This document shows, piece after piece, positions 9,393-18,722 of a DNA stretch of 64,000 bases. The DNA comes from Clostridium intestinale DSM 6191 (GTDB lineage: Bacteria; Bacillota; Clostridia; Clostridiales; Clostridiaceae): positions 259,946 through 323,945 of the forward strand of contig NZ_FQXU01000007.1 of the NCBI RefSeq assembly GCF_900130055.1. The letters run 5' to 3'. Under the pieces are notes generated by a model. The model was not told the origin of the DNA. It worked only from the letters and a program-made list of their open reading frames with translations, and searched no databases. Position 1 is the first letter of the stretch. The number at the start of each line of letters is the position of its first letter. The translations under genes were made by a program, and so were the position numbers.

Positions 9393-10757
9393 TTAATCTA
9401 CCATAGTTTGTGCTTTAAGTCCTATAGCGCATTCAATTCTCTTTTTCTGCATTTCACATCCTACTTCATAAGGAACATGAATGTCATTATTAAAGTTAAA
9501 GTTATTTGCTTGGCAACCTCCACTACAGTAGAATCTAGCCCAGCAGTCTTTACATTTAGGTTTATTGTATATATGAGCTTTTTTAAATGTTTTAGATAAG
9601 TCACTATCTATCTCCCCATCATTTATGTTTCCAAGCAAGAATTCCTTGTTACCAACAAACTGATGACATGGATATATTTCACCATCTGGAGTTATAGCTA
9701 CATATTCAAAACCTGCTCCACAACCTGATATTCTCTTATAAACACATGGTCCACCATTTAAATCAATATTAAAGTGATAGAACTTGAAGGAATCTCCGTC
9801 TTTATGTCTTCTAAGCATTTCATTATATAAAGAATCGTATTGTTCAAAAATCTTTGGAAGATCTTCTTTCCTTAGTGCTAGTTCGTTATCCTCTGGTAAA
9901 ACCACTGGTTCAACAGAGATTTCTCTAAAACCTTCATTAACTAAAGACATAACATCTTCATAAAAATCTGTGTTGTTTCTAGTGAAGGTTCCTCTAACAT
10001 AATACTGTTTAGATTTATCTCTTTTATCAACCATTGATTTGATTTTAGGTAATATTCTGTCATAACTTCCTGAACCATCTCTTCTAATTCTTACTGCATC
10101 ATTAACAGACTTTCTACCATCTATGGATAATATTATGTTTCCCATATTTTTATCCATATATTCCATTATTTCATCATTTAAAAGAGTTGCATTAGTAGTC
10201 ATGGTAAATCTTATGTTTTTCTTGTGTATCTTTTCTTGTTCTCTAGCATAATCTACTATCTCTTTTATTGTATCAAAAACCATTAAAGGTTCTCCACCAA
10301 AAAGGTCAACTTCTATATTTCTTCTTGGACCAGACTTCTCTATAACAAAGTCTATAGCTCTTTTACCTGTTTCTGCACTCATAGGTTTTCTACAACCTTT
10401 GTATTCACCTTCTTCTGCAAAACAGTATTTGCATTTAAGGTTACAGTCATGTACTACATTTAAGCAAAGCGCTTTTATATAGTCCCTGTCTTCATCATTT
10501 TGGGCAATCTCTTCATAGTAATCTTTTGAATATAAAGCCTCTTCATTAACTAATTCAACTAAATCCTCATAGGCTTCATTGATTTCTTCTTCTGAATATA
10601 CACCCTTATATCTTTCAACCACTTCATTAACTGGTGCTAATCTATCATTATCTATTAGTAAATCAAATATAAGCTTGTCAACTAAATGAATACTTCCTGA
10701 ATTAACATCTATAACATAATAATTATCTTCAAGTTTAAACTTATGAATTAAACTCAT
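9393..10757 (-). CDS. scfB: SCIFF peptide maturase, radical SAM/SPASM thioether-forming enzyme
   Basis: A 454-residue radical SAM enzyme. The N-terminal ~85 residues form the peptide-recognition region (SIHLVDKLIFDLL). The core has CNLKCKYCFAEEG (CxxxCxxC) and LFGGEPLM. The C-terminal SPASM region is cysteine-rich (GPCVYKRISGCG, YPCHQF, KCKDCWARFYCSGGC, GCEMQKKR), enough for two auxiliary Fe-S clusters. The family crosslinks cysteine thiols to alpha-carbons in the SCIFF peptide encoded just upstream. ATG at 10757 follows TAGGAGGAAAAAA. In-frame sequence further upstream would read through an intercistronic hairpin and is rejected. The biological role of the mature peptide is not established. 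Confidence 0.95.
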   Translation of the reverse strand: MSLIHKFKLEDNYYVIDVNSGSIHLVDKLIFDLLIDNDRLAPVNEVVERYKGVYSEEEINEAYEDLVELVNEEALYSKDYYEEIAQNDEDRDYIKALCLNVVHDCNLKCKYCFAEEGEYKGCRKPMSAETGKRAIDFVIEKSGPRRNIEVDLFGGEPLMVFDTIKEIVDYAREQEKIHKKNIRFTMTTNATLLNDEIMEYMDKNMGNIILSIDGRKSVNDAVRIRRDGSGSYDRILPKIKSMVDKRDKSKQYYVRGTFTRNNTDFYEDVMSLVNEGFREISVEPVVLPEDNELALRKEDLPKIFEQYDSLYNEMLRRHKDGDSFKFYHFNIDLNGGPCVYKRISGCGAGFEYVAITPDGEIYPCHQFVGNKEFLLGNINDGEIDSDLSKTFKKAHIYNKPKCKDCWARFYCSGGCQANNFNFNNDIHVPYEVGCEMQKKRIECAIGLKAQTMVD

Positions 10758-10779
10758 TTTTTTCCTCCTAACTACAATT

Positions 10780-10805
10780 GTGGCAGTAACATAAGTTACT
10801 GCCAC
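10780..10805 (-). ncRNA. Intercistronic hairpin between scfA and scfB
   Basis: Perfect 11-base stem GTGGCAGTAAC/GTTACTGCCAC with a four-base loop, 21 bases after the scfA stop and 22 bases before the scfB start. On minus it is followed by AATTGTAG, not a U-run. It therefore looks more like an mRNA-stabilising or partial-termination element, which would give more peptide than maturase message. Confidence 0.6.
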
Positions 10806-10826
10806 TTTCTCATACCTACACTTAAA

Positions 10827-10964
10827 TTAGTTTTCACATGCTAAGTTAGCAACTGTACAAGATGTTTTACATGCTGATTGGCATGAGTTTGCACATTCCT
10901 TACAGCCTGGCTTACAAAGACTATTTTTTAGGCTTGACTTATTAATAGTTTTAATATGCTTCAC
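10827..10964 (-). CDS. scfA: SCIFF peptide precursor (small cysteine-rich RiPP)
   Basis: A 45-residue peptide read from a GTG at 10964: it opens (M)KHIKTINKSSLKNSL and ends QSACKTSCTVANLACEN, the hallmark of the SCIFF family (six cysteines in forty-five residues). GGAGGA sits seven bases before the GTG. An in-frame ATG at 10979 lies inside that site and is unlikely. It has seven cysteines (C17, C21, C24, C28, C32, C36, C43), with the extra one at position 17 as I recall the family. The maturase gene follows directly. Confidence 0.93.
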   Translation of the reverse strand: MKHIKTINKSSLKNSLCKPGCKECANSCQSACKTSCTVANLACEN

Positions 10965-10999
10965 GTCATACTCCTCCATTCTGATACAATTCCATTAAG

Positions 11000-11028
11000 A
11001 TTATAGCATAGTTTTTTCTTAAGATAAA
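11000..11028 (-). promoter_or_regulatory. Promoter upstream of scfA
   Basis: On the minus strand, TTTATC, then 17 bases, then TATAAT, ending about 36 bases before the scfA start. This is a good vegetative-type promoter, suggesting scfA-scfB can be transcribed separately from the upstream yajC block. Confidence 0.55.
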
Positions 11029-11099
11029 GAAGTTTATTCTTCAATTGGGTTTTAGAACCATGCTATATTGTTAATAGTTTTTAAACGCACTTAACTTTT

Positions 11100-11465
11100 C
11101 TATAGATTTATTCCAAGCATTCCTGAAAGCAGCCCTATAGCTACTGCGAAAATGAATCTGTAAAAGTCAAATAATCCAAGTGCCATAGATCCAGTTGCTA
11201 TTGAAGATATGATTCCGATAAGAATATAATATAGAATTCCTACTAATAATCCTACTAACCATCCTTTAGAACCATTTCTTTTTGCTGAATAAATGGAACC
11301 AAACACTATACTTATACAAGTTACAACAACATATCCTACATATAGTGCTTTGGTTGAAAGATCCATAAAACTCATTATCATAGCTAATATCAACATCATA
11401 ACTATGGTTGATATAAATGAGACAAACACCCCTTTCCCTGAATTTTTGATTAAATCAACTCCCAA
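11100..11465 (-). CDS. TIGR04086-type small membrane protein
   Basis: A 121-residue protein with four predicted transmembrane segments (FISTIVMMLILAMIMSF; LYVGYVVVTCISIVFGSI; WLVGLLVGILYYILIGII; FIFAVAIGLLSGMLGI). Its position between yajC and the SCIFF genes matches the TIGR04086 family, which tracks with SCIFF loci in clostridia. Function is unknown. I favour the TTG start at 11465, which has AGGGGG eight bases upstream. A GTG at 11489 is an alternative giving 129 residues. A role in SCIFF export or sensing is only a guess from position. Confidence 0.7.
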   Translation of the reverse strand: MGVDLIKNSGKGVFVSFISTIVMMLILAMIMSFMDLSTKALYVGYVVVTCISIVFGSIYSAKRNGSKGWLVGLLVGILYYILIGIISSIATGSMALGLFDFYRFIFAVAIGLLSGMLGINL

Positions 11466-11520
11466 AATTAAACACCCCCTTACATTCACTATAATTATAT
11501 GAACATAAGGGGTGAAGTTA

Positions 11521-11799
11521 TTACATATTACTCTCTTCTGTTAATAAAGATGATATTCCTTGTTTACTAAATGTAAGTCTAACATTGTCAGGCTCAACCT
11601 CTATTACTACATTATCCTTTTGTATAATCACTACTTTCCCTATTAACCCACTTCTAGTAATTATTCTGTCGTTAACTTTTAGTTCTGACAACATATTGTT
11701 GTAAGCTTTTTTTCTTTTCTTCTCAGGAATAATCAATACTCCATAAAATACTACAAGAATACCTACTAATATCAATATTTGTAATTGACCACCACTCAT
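11521..11799 (-). CDS. yajC: Preprotein translocase accessory subunit YajC
   Basis: A 92-residue single-pass protein: an N-terminal membrane helix (LQILILVGILVVFYGVLII) followed by a basic stretch PEKKRKKAYNNMLSELKVNDRIITRSGLIGKVV, typical of YajC. It associates with SecDF at the Sec channel. ATG at 11799 with AAAGGG upstream. It follows tgt by 16 bases, the widely conserved queA-tgt-yajC-secDF order, here interrupted by the SCIFF genes. Confidence 0.93.
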   Translation of the reverse strand: MSGGQLQILILVGILVVFYGVLIIPEKKRKKAYNNMLSELKVNDRIITRSGLIGKVVIIQKDNVVIEVEPDNVRLTFSKQGISSLLTEESNM

Positions 11800-11815
11800 A
11801 TTTCTTTACCCTTTC

Positions 11816-12997
<1,182 letters not shown>

Positions 12998-13086
12998 TTA
13001 ATGAAGCATTCCTTCGGAATCTTCTACAGGATAGAAGTGTGTATTCTCCTAACTATTAGTATTTAATTTATAAACTAGTTTCTTCA

Positions 13087-13184
13087 ACTTTAACTAAGTT
13101 TAGCAATCTTTGATAGACTTTTGCAGACTTTAATAATCTTTAACTATCTTTGTCAAACTTTAATGATATTTTACTGACTTTGCA
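13087..13184. repeat. 10-bp-periodic degenerate T-tract array between tgt and queA
   Basis: Roughly ten consecutive 10-base units, each carrying CTT or a one-base variant at the same phase (for example ACTTTAACTA, TCTTTGATAG, ACTTTAATAA, TCTTTAACTA). The period equals about one helical turn, so on the minus strand these are phased AAAG tracts. The flanks (12956-13086 and 13185-13249) are non-coding. The left flank has ATTCCTTCGGAAT and the right flank a degenerate GTCAACTCTCAACCATCAAC like the repeat at 34508-34608. No gene is supported in this 294-base gap. Confidence 0.75.
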
Positions 13185-13249
13185 AAGTTAACTGAATAAG
13201 TTTAATGAAGTTCGTACCTCATTGTCAACTCTCAACCATCAACACTAAA

Positions 13250-14275
13250 CTATTTAATAAACATAGCATCTCCAAAGGAGAAAAATCTATATTTCTCTTC
13301 TACTGCTGTTTTATAAGCTTTCATTACATTATCCTGACCAGCTAAAGTTGAAACTAACATGATCAAAGTTGATTCTGGTAAGTGGAAGTTAGTTATCAAG
13401 TTGTCAACTACTTTAAACCTATAACCTGGGTAGATGAATATGTTAGTCCAACCTGAAGCTTCTTTAACTTCTCCATTCTCATCTCCTACAGTTTCTAAAG
13501 TTCTTGTTGAAGTTGTTCCAACTGAAATAACTTTGTTTCCTCTCTTTTTAGTTTCGTTTATTACCTTAGCAGTTTCTTCTGATAATACATAAAACTCTGA
13601 ATGCATATCATGTTCTTCTATATTTTCAACTTTAACAGGCCTAAAAGTTCCAAGACCTACATGTAAAGTTAGATAAACTACATTTACACCCTTAGCTTTT
13701 ATTTTCTCTAAAAGCTCCTCTGTAAAATGAAGACCAGCAGTTGGAGCTGCTGCAGAGCCTTTCTCCTTTGAATATACAGTTTGATATCTTTCTTTATCCT
13801 CTAAAGCTTCATGTATATATGGAGGAAGAGGCATCTCTCCTAAATCATCTAATACATTTTCAAAAAGTCCTTCATAATAAAACTTAACTATTCTATTACC
13901 ATTATCTAAAACTTCTTTAACTTCAGCTGTAAGTTTACCGCTTCCAAAAGTAAATCTAGCTTTAGGTTTAGCTTTTTTGCCTGGTTTAGATAGACATTCC
14001 CATAAATCTTCTCCAACTTTTTTAAGAAGTAGAAACTCTATCCTTCCACCTGTACCTTCTTTTTCTCCAATAAGTCTTGCAGGTAGTACTCTTGTGTTAT
14101 TTAGAACCAAGGTATCTCCTTTATTAAAATACTCTATTACATCATAAAAATGTTTATGAGAAACTTCACCTGTTTCTCTATCTAACACCATAAGTCTTGA
14201 ACTTGTTCTATCCTCTAAGGGATGTTGAGCTATAAGTTCCTCTGGCAAATCAAAGTAAAAATCTTCAACTTTCAT
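13250..14275 (-). CDS. queA: S-adenosylmethionine:tRNA ribosyltransferase-isomerase
   Basis: Transfers and isomerises the ribosyl part of SAM onto preQ1 in tRNA, making epoxyqueuosine. At 341 residues it has the standard length. Diagnostic stretches are [41 protein letters not shown] and [17 protein letters not shown] at 14275 follows GAAGGTGC. An in-frame GTG nine bases upstream is less likely. It follows ruvB by 14 bases, a common clostridial ruvAB-queA-tgt arrangement. Confidence 0.96.
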   Translation of the reverse strand: MKVEDFYFDLPEELIAQHPLEDRTSSRLMVLDRETGEVSHKHFYDVIEYFNKGDTLVLNNTRVLPARLIGEKEGTGGRIEFLLLKKVGEDLWECLSKPGKKAKPKARFTFGSGKLTAEVKEVLDNGNRIVKFYYEGLFENVLDDLGEMPLPPYIHEALEDKERYQTVYSKEKGSAAAPTAGLHFTEELLEKIKAKGVNVVYLTLHVGLGTFRPVKVENIEEHDMHSEFYVLSEETAKVINETKKRGNKVISVGTTSTRTLETVGDENGEVKEASGWTNIFIYPGYRFKVVDNLITNFHLPESTLIMLVSTLAGQDNVMKAYKTAVEEKYRFFSFGDAMFIK

Positions 14276-14289
14276 ATCTAGCACCTTCT

Positions 14290-15321
14290 CTAATCAAATA
14301 ATGTAGTTTGACTTTCATCCTTATTTTCAATCTTAATTCTTCCCAAATGTTTATAAGCCTTCTTAGTTGCCATTCTTCCTCTAGGCGTTCTTATAATGAA
14401 CCCTCTTTGAAGAAGATAAGGTTCATAAACATCCTCTATTGTACCAAGTTCTTCTCCAACAAAATAAGAAAGAGTTTCTATACCAACTGGCCCTCCGTTG
14501 AAGTTATCTATAATTGCTTCAAGTATCTTATTGTCAACTCTATCGAAACCTTCTTCATCAACTTCTAAAAGTTCTAAAGACTCTTTTGCATCTTTAATGT
14601 CTATAAAGTCATGTTCTTTAACTTCTGAGTAATCCCTAACTCTCTTTAGAAGTCTGTTAGCTATTCTTGGAGTTCCTCTTGATCTTCTTGCAACTTCATA
14701 AGCACCTTCAGGTGTAATACTACAACCTAAGATATCTGCACTTCTTACTATGATTTCTCTAAGTTCTTCATTTGTGTAGTACTCCATAGATGAAAGAATT
14801 CCAAATCTATCTCTTAAAGGAGCAGTAAGCATACCAACTCTAGTTGTTGCACCTATTAAAGTAAACTTAGGCAACTCAAGTCTTATAGACTTTGCAGATG
14901 CACCTTTTCCTATAATGATATCTAAGGCATAATCTTCCATAGCAGGATAAAGTATTTCCTCAACACTTCTGTTCAGTCTATGTATTTCATCAATAAACAA
15001 AACATCAAATTCATTTAAAGAAGTCAAAATAGCAGCTAAATCTCCTGCTCTTTCTATCGCAGGTCCAGAAGTAACCTTTAAATCTCCACCCATCTCCTTA
15101 GCTATAATATTAGCCAAAGTTGTCTTTCCTAAACCTGGAGGCCCATATAAAAGTACATGGTCTAAAGCTTCTCTTCTTTTTTTAGTTGCCTTTATAAAAA
15201 TATTAAGTTTTTCCTTTACCTTCTGTTGTCCTATATACTCGCTGATTTTCTGAGGTCTTAAACTTAATTCACCTTGGGAATCTTCTAGAATTTCTTCGCC
15301 TGTAGTCATTCTATCATCCAT
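14290..15321 (-). CDS. ruvB: Holliday junction branch migration helicase RuvB
   Basis: Hexameric AAA+ motor that drives branch migration with RuvA. The 343-residue protein shows [19 protein letters not shown], Walker [12 protein letters not shown], Walker [10 protein letters not shown], sensor [10 protein letters not shown], the arginine finger region LRDRFG, and a C-terminal winged helix ending [23 protein letters not shown] at 15321 with GGGGTGGGG upstream. It follows ruvA by 10 bases. No ruvC is present, as is normal for Firmicutes. Confidence 0.97.
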   Translation of the reverse strand: MDDRMTTGEEILEDSQGELSLRPQKISEYIGQQKVKEKLNIFIKATKKRREALDHVLLYGPPGLGKTTLANIIAKEMGGDLKVTSGPAIERAGDLAAILTSLNEFDVLFIDEIHRLNRSVEEILYPAMEDYALDIIIGKGASAKSIRLELPKFTLIGATTRVGMLTAPLRDRFGILSSMEYYTNEELREIIVRSADILGCSITPEGAYEVARRSRGTPRIANRLLKRVRDYSEVKEHDFIDIKDAKESLELLEVDEEGFDRVDNKILEAIIDNFNGGPVGIETLSYFVGEELGTIEDVYEPYLLQRGFIIRTPRGRMATKKAYKHLGRIKIENKDESQTTLFD

Positions 15322-15331
15322 TTCCCCACCC

Positions 15332-15934
15332 CTATCTCATAAGCATTTTTAAACACTCTTTTATTATATCTTCAACTGATTTATCAACATCAGCATTAGA
15401 AAGAGCCTTCTGAGCTTCTTTCTCTGTATATCCTAAAGCCATTAAAGCACTTAAAGCTTCATTAATATTGTTAGCGTAAATATTATTCATATCAATATCA
15501 ATTGAAGCATCTTTATTATCTAAAAGCTCATCTGCTTTAAACTTATCCTTAAGCTCTAATATAATTCTCTGAGCAGTCTTTTTACCTATTCCAGGTGCTC
15601 TTACTACATGTTTTTCATCGCCTATCATTATAGCATACTTAAGATTATCAACTGTACTTATAGATAAAAGCGATAAAGCAGCCTTAGCTCCAACTCCATT
15701 AATAGTTAAAAGTATATTAAACATATCAAGTTCTTCTCTAGACAAAAATCCATATAAACCTATAAAGTCTTCCCTAACTATCTGTTGAATATAAATAGTT
15801 ACTTCTTCATCAAGCTTTGGAAGTTTAGCTAAAGTAGAGCCAGACGTGAAAATTTTATATCCAATTCCATTATTCTCGACTACTATATAATCCTTATTTA
15901 TCCCTTTATGTAAACCTCTAATATATTCGTACAT
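15332..15934 (-). CDS. ruvA: Holliday junction DNA-binding protein RuvA
   Basis: Tetrameric junction-binding partner of RuvB, 200 residues. The N-terminal OB domain opens [11 protein letters not shown] and includes [16 protein letters not shown]. Two helix-hairpin-helix motifs follow ([13 protein letters not shown] and [19 protein letters not shown]), then a C-terminal UBA-like domain ([20 protein letters not shown]) that contacts RuvB. Start ATG at 15934. It is probably the first gene of the minus-strand block. Confidence 0.96.
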   Translation of the reverse strand: MYEYIRGLHKGINKDYIVVENNGIGYKIFTSGSTLAKLPKLDEEVTIYIQQIVREDFIGLYGFLSREELDMFNILLTINGVGAKAALSLLSISTVDNLKYAIMIGDEKHVVRAPGIGKKTAQRIILELKDKFKADELLDNKDASIDIDMNNIYANNINEALSALMALGYTEKEAQKALSNADVDKSVEDIIKECLKMLMR

Positions 15935-16030
15935 ATTCTCACCTCAACCTTTAAAAACCTACATAATACTTTAGCATTTATGGAGTATTTTATCAATAAG
16001 AATGCGAAAATTTGTTTGGAGGGTAGAAAT

Positions 16031-16068
16031 GAGAAATCACCTATAACTATTATCATAGGTGATTTCTC
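16031..16068 (-). terminator. Hairpin downstream of the PhzF-like gene
   Basis: Perfect 14-base stem GAGAAATCACCTAT/ATAGGTGATTTCTC with a ten-base loop, 17 bases after the PhzF-like stop. The U-tract is weak on both strands, but the stem is strong and it separates the accessory gene from ruvA. Confidence 0.7.
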
Positions 16069-16084
16069 TAGATTAAATTATACT

Positions 16085-16993
16085 TTAATCATTTAATATA
16101 AGTTCTGATTTAAATACTATTACAGCATTTCCAGATATTTTTACTTCTTTAGGTTCCTCATCTTCTATACTAACCTCAACCTCTATAATACCTGGTCTTT
16201 TCATAGCTTCTCCTTGCTTTGCTTTAAATTTAAAGGAAGAGTTATCGTGTTTAATAAGGTTATGATGGACTAAATATGCACCTAAAGGCCCATTTGCATT
16301 ACCTGTGACGGGATCTTCATTAATTCCTATACTAGGTGCAAACATTCTTCCATGAACTAAAATATCACTGTCCTCTGAATCAACTGTGAAAACATAATAT
16401 CCATTGCAATTTATAATACTACTTAACCTAGATAGCCCAGAATAGTCTGGATTTAAGTTATTTAATACAATCTTATTTTTAATCCCAATCATGACTTTAG
16501 AGTGCCCCGTAGATACTATTTGGATTTTATAATCTTCAAGTAAATCATCCGCTTTTATATGTAAGGCTTCTAGAAGACTTTCTTTGTTTTTATCTTCAAT
16601 AATATCGCCAAATTCAATCTCTCCTTGAGTCATGACAATTCTATAATCTTCATCTTCCCTTATTATATCAACAGGTAAAATTCCAGCTCCAGTTTTGTGG
16701 TATATTCTCGTGCTATCTAAATTATTTTCAACTGCTCTTACATAGTGAGCTGCAATAGTTGCATGTCCACAGATTGGAACTTCATTTTTAGGAGTAAAAA
16801 AACGTACATGTACATCATACTCATCGTTATTTTTTGAAAATATAAATGCAGTTTCTGAATTATTTAGCTCTCTAGCAATTTTTTGCATCTCATCATCTTT
16901 TAATCCATCTGCATTAGTTATAACACCTGCTGGATTTCCAGAAAGCTTTTCTTTAGTAAATGAGTCAACTTGATATAAACTATATTTTCTCAT
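16085..16993 (-). CDS. PhzF-family isomerase/epimerase-like protein
   Basis: A 302-residue protein of the PhzF fold, which pairs two diaminopimelate-epimerase-like halves. Visible signatures are SGNPAGVI near residue 18, NNSETAFIF with the catalytic glutamate, VRFFTPKNEVPICGHATIAAHY, and GINEDPVTGNANGPLGAYLV in the second half. No other phenazine genes are present, so it is one of the many PhzF homologues of unknown substrate rather than a phenazine enzyme. ATG at 16993 is preceded by GGAGGAAAAAG. Confidence 0.9.
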   Translation of the reverse strand: MRKYSLYQVDSFTKEKLSGNPAGVITNADGLKDDEMQKIARELNNSETAFIFSKNNDEYDVHVRFFTPKNEVPICGHATIAAHYVRAVENNLDSTRIYHKTGAGILPVDIIREDEDYRIVMTQGEIEFGDIIEDKNKESLLEALHIKADDLLEDYKIQIVSTGHSKVMIGIKNKIVLNNLNPDYSGLSRLSSIINCNGYYVFTVDSEDSDILVHGRMFAPSIGINEDPVTGNANGPLGAYLVHHNLIKHDNSSFKFKAKQGEAMKRPGIIEVEVSIEDEEPKEVKISGNAVIVFKSELILND

Positions 16994-17105
16994 CTTTTTC
17001 CTCCATAATATATTACTTTAATCTTTTTATTAAATATTTTTCCTCATTTTCTCTGTTCATCATTCTAATATTATATCACATTACATATTTGTATTAATAT
17101 ATACC

Positions 17106-17252
17106 CTACTCATTCATCATCAACTTCTCACAACATTCAATCATAATCTTTACAGAATTATTTAATGATTTGAATCCACCTTTGGTCCATGATACACTTT
17201 CACTTGTAGAAATAATATTTTGAAGATTAATCGGAACAGAGAGGTAATAATT
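17106..17252 (-). pseudogene. Possible C-terminal remnant of a lost gene
   Basis: A minus-strand open stretch of about 48 codons ending in TAG at 17106, with protein-like composition (for example SVSWTKGGFKSLNNSVKIM and IECCEKLMMNE). It has no start codon or ribosome binding site, and is closed upstream by TAA at 17253-17255. It sits in the spacer before the FusB-like gene. I do not recognise the family. It could be a gene tail left by a deletion, or chance. Confidence 0.3.
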
Positions 17253-17254
17253 TT

Positions 17255-17911
17255 ATGAATACTTTTATTAAAAAATATGAATATAACTACATAAAGAGAT
17301 GTTTAAAAGATTTAAAGAATTCTTTTAAAGGTTGTGTGGATAATGATATAATTGCTGCTAGTAAAATTTATATACAAGATAAGATATTTAGCGTATTTTC
17401 ATCATTGTCTGAAGATGAGAAGGCACTTTTAGATATTACAAACTTAACTAAATCTACTGAAGTTGACGAGTACCTAGTTAAATTAGAAGAGTATGTTTAT
17501 GGAATGCAAAAAATTACAGATGCTCAGTTAAAGAAACTATTTAAGAAAGAGAAAAAACTTAAACTTCCAAATCAAGAGGATCAAGATTCAAAAAATGTTT
17601 ATTTAGGTTGGGTTGATGAGTCAGTTAGAAAGTTGTTTATAGCTTATAAGTTAAATGATAATCTTGTTGGTATGTCTTGTAGAATATCAAATCCAGATCC
17701 AAATTCACATATATGTGTGCTTTGTAATAGAATTGGTAAAGAAAGCGAAGTAGCTTTTGTATCCCCTATATGCAAAACCTCAAACTCTTTTGATGGAGCC
17801 TATAAATCTATAGGTTTTGATATTTGTTTGGATAGCAGTAAATGTAATGATAGAATAGAATCATTAGAAAAGCTTGAGAAAATATTAAAAGAAGTTAATG
17901 ATATAAAATAA
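17255..17911 (+). CDS. FusB/FusC-family EF-G-binding protein
   Basis: A 218-residue protein matching the two-domain FusB family (FusB is ~213). The N-terminal helical bundle spans ~1-80. The C-terminal EF-G-binding treble-clef zinc finger begins about residue 115 (YLGWVDESVRKLF), with ligand candidates C154 and C157 (CVLC), C173, and C191/C197. Family members bind elongation factor G and help release ribosomes stalled by fusidic acid, although chromosomal homologues may act in translation rescue more generally. ATG at 17255 follows AGAGAGGTAATAATTTT. It is a lone plus-strand gene. I infer no resistance phenotype from sequence alone. Confidence 0.85.
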   Translation: MNTFIKKYEYNYIKRCLKDLKNSFKGCVDNDIIAASKIYIQDKIFSVFSSLSEDEKALLDITNLTKSTEVDEYLVKLEEYVYGMQKITDAQLKKLFKKEKKLKLPNQEDQDSKNVYLGWVDESVRKLFIAYKLNDNLVGMSCRISNPDPNSHICVLCNRIGKESEVAFVSPICKTSNSFDGAYKSIGFDICLDSSKCNDRIESLEKLEKILKEVNDIK

Positions 17912-17923
17912 TATTTTTACACT

Positions 17924-17954
17924 AAAGGACTTACCATTTAAGGGTAAGTCCTTT
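17924..17954. terminator. Bidirectional terminator between FusB-like and DUF3990 genes
   Basis: Stem AAAGGACTTACC/GGTAAGTCCTTT with a seven-base loop, placed between two convergent genes (stops at 17911 plus and 17965 minus). It can serve both. Confidence 0.8.
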
Positions 17955-17964
17955 AAATTTAAAA

Positions 17965-18633
17965 TCATTGAATTTTATTGTTAAGTATATCCTCTAGATT
18001 TAAAACAATACTTTTTAAACTTACACCATTATTTTCATTATAAATAAAAAACTTAAGTTCAATTATATTACCAGTATTTCGAGCTTTATTAAAGTCTTCC
18101 TGAGTTATATCAAAATATTCATAGATAGGTGACTTTAGATATTTTGTACTTCTTTTTGAATGAAAGGAATATTGATTATTTTTTAATGTAGATTTTAAAT
18201 ACATTCTAAAAGTTTCCTTATCAATTTCCCCTTTATCATAATTATTAAGTATTGATATAAGTTCTGCTGTAGCCATATATCCACTGACTAAATCATATCT
18301 AAAGTCCTTATTATGATCTCCTTTAGTATTTTTATCTCCCACTAAATTATTTCTAGCAAATCTAAGCCAAGTCTCAGATGCTCCACGAAAACGCCTATAC
18401 CTTATTTTTGTATCTTTAAAAATTTTATTGTCAAGATTAAAAGTTGTCACAACTGCTTTAATCTCAGGATTATACTCCTTACCCATATGACTTATAGCTA
18501 TCCTTTTAGCCCATATTATTGCTTGTTCTTTAATGTTTGTGGTATAAAATCCAGTACCAAAGTCAGCAGAAGTTCTACTTTTTTTGTAATCAACTGTAGT
18601 TACTGCTATATCAGAACCATGATACAAGTACAT
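17965..18633 (-). CDS. DUF3990 protein, ADP-ribosyltransferase-like fold
   Basis: A 222-residue protein opening MYLYHGSD, with SRTSADFGTGFYTTNIKEQAIIWAKR split by a short gap. That pattern (YHG..., then FGxGFYTT) is the DUF3990 signature, a family grouped with ADP-ribosyltransferase folds. H4 and the FYTT tyrosine would be the NAD-binding pair. The third catalytic position is not obvious. ATG at 18633 follows GGAGGAGTTAT. Further in-frame starts upstream lack a site. Relatives are often coded beside a small DUF3791 partner, but none is visible here, so a toxin role is speculative. Confidence 0.75.
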   Translation of the reverse strand: MYLYHGSDIAVTTVDYKKSRTSADFGTGFYTTNIKEQAIIWAKRIAISHMGKEYNPEIKAVVTTFNLDNKIFKDTKIRYRRFRGASETWLRFARNNLVGDKNTKGDHNKDFRYDLVSGYMATAELISILNNYDKGEIDKETFRMYLKSTLKNNQYSFHSKRSTKYLKSPIYEYFDITQEDFNKARNTGNIIELKFFIYNENNGVSLKSIVLNLEDILNNKIQ

Positions 18634-18722
18634 ATAACTCCTCCATAATTTTTTCTTCATAATATATTTATCCATTAATTATAGTATTTTAGAAAATTGA
18701 AAATGTTAATGTACTTATTCAT

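Noticed and set aside
13087-13184. CRISPR array
   Set aside because: The unit is 10 bases with no spacers, and no cas genes are present.
16085-16993. Phenazine biosynthesis gene
   Set aside because: Only the PhzF fold is present, with no other phz genes. Most PhzF homologues have other or unknown substrates.
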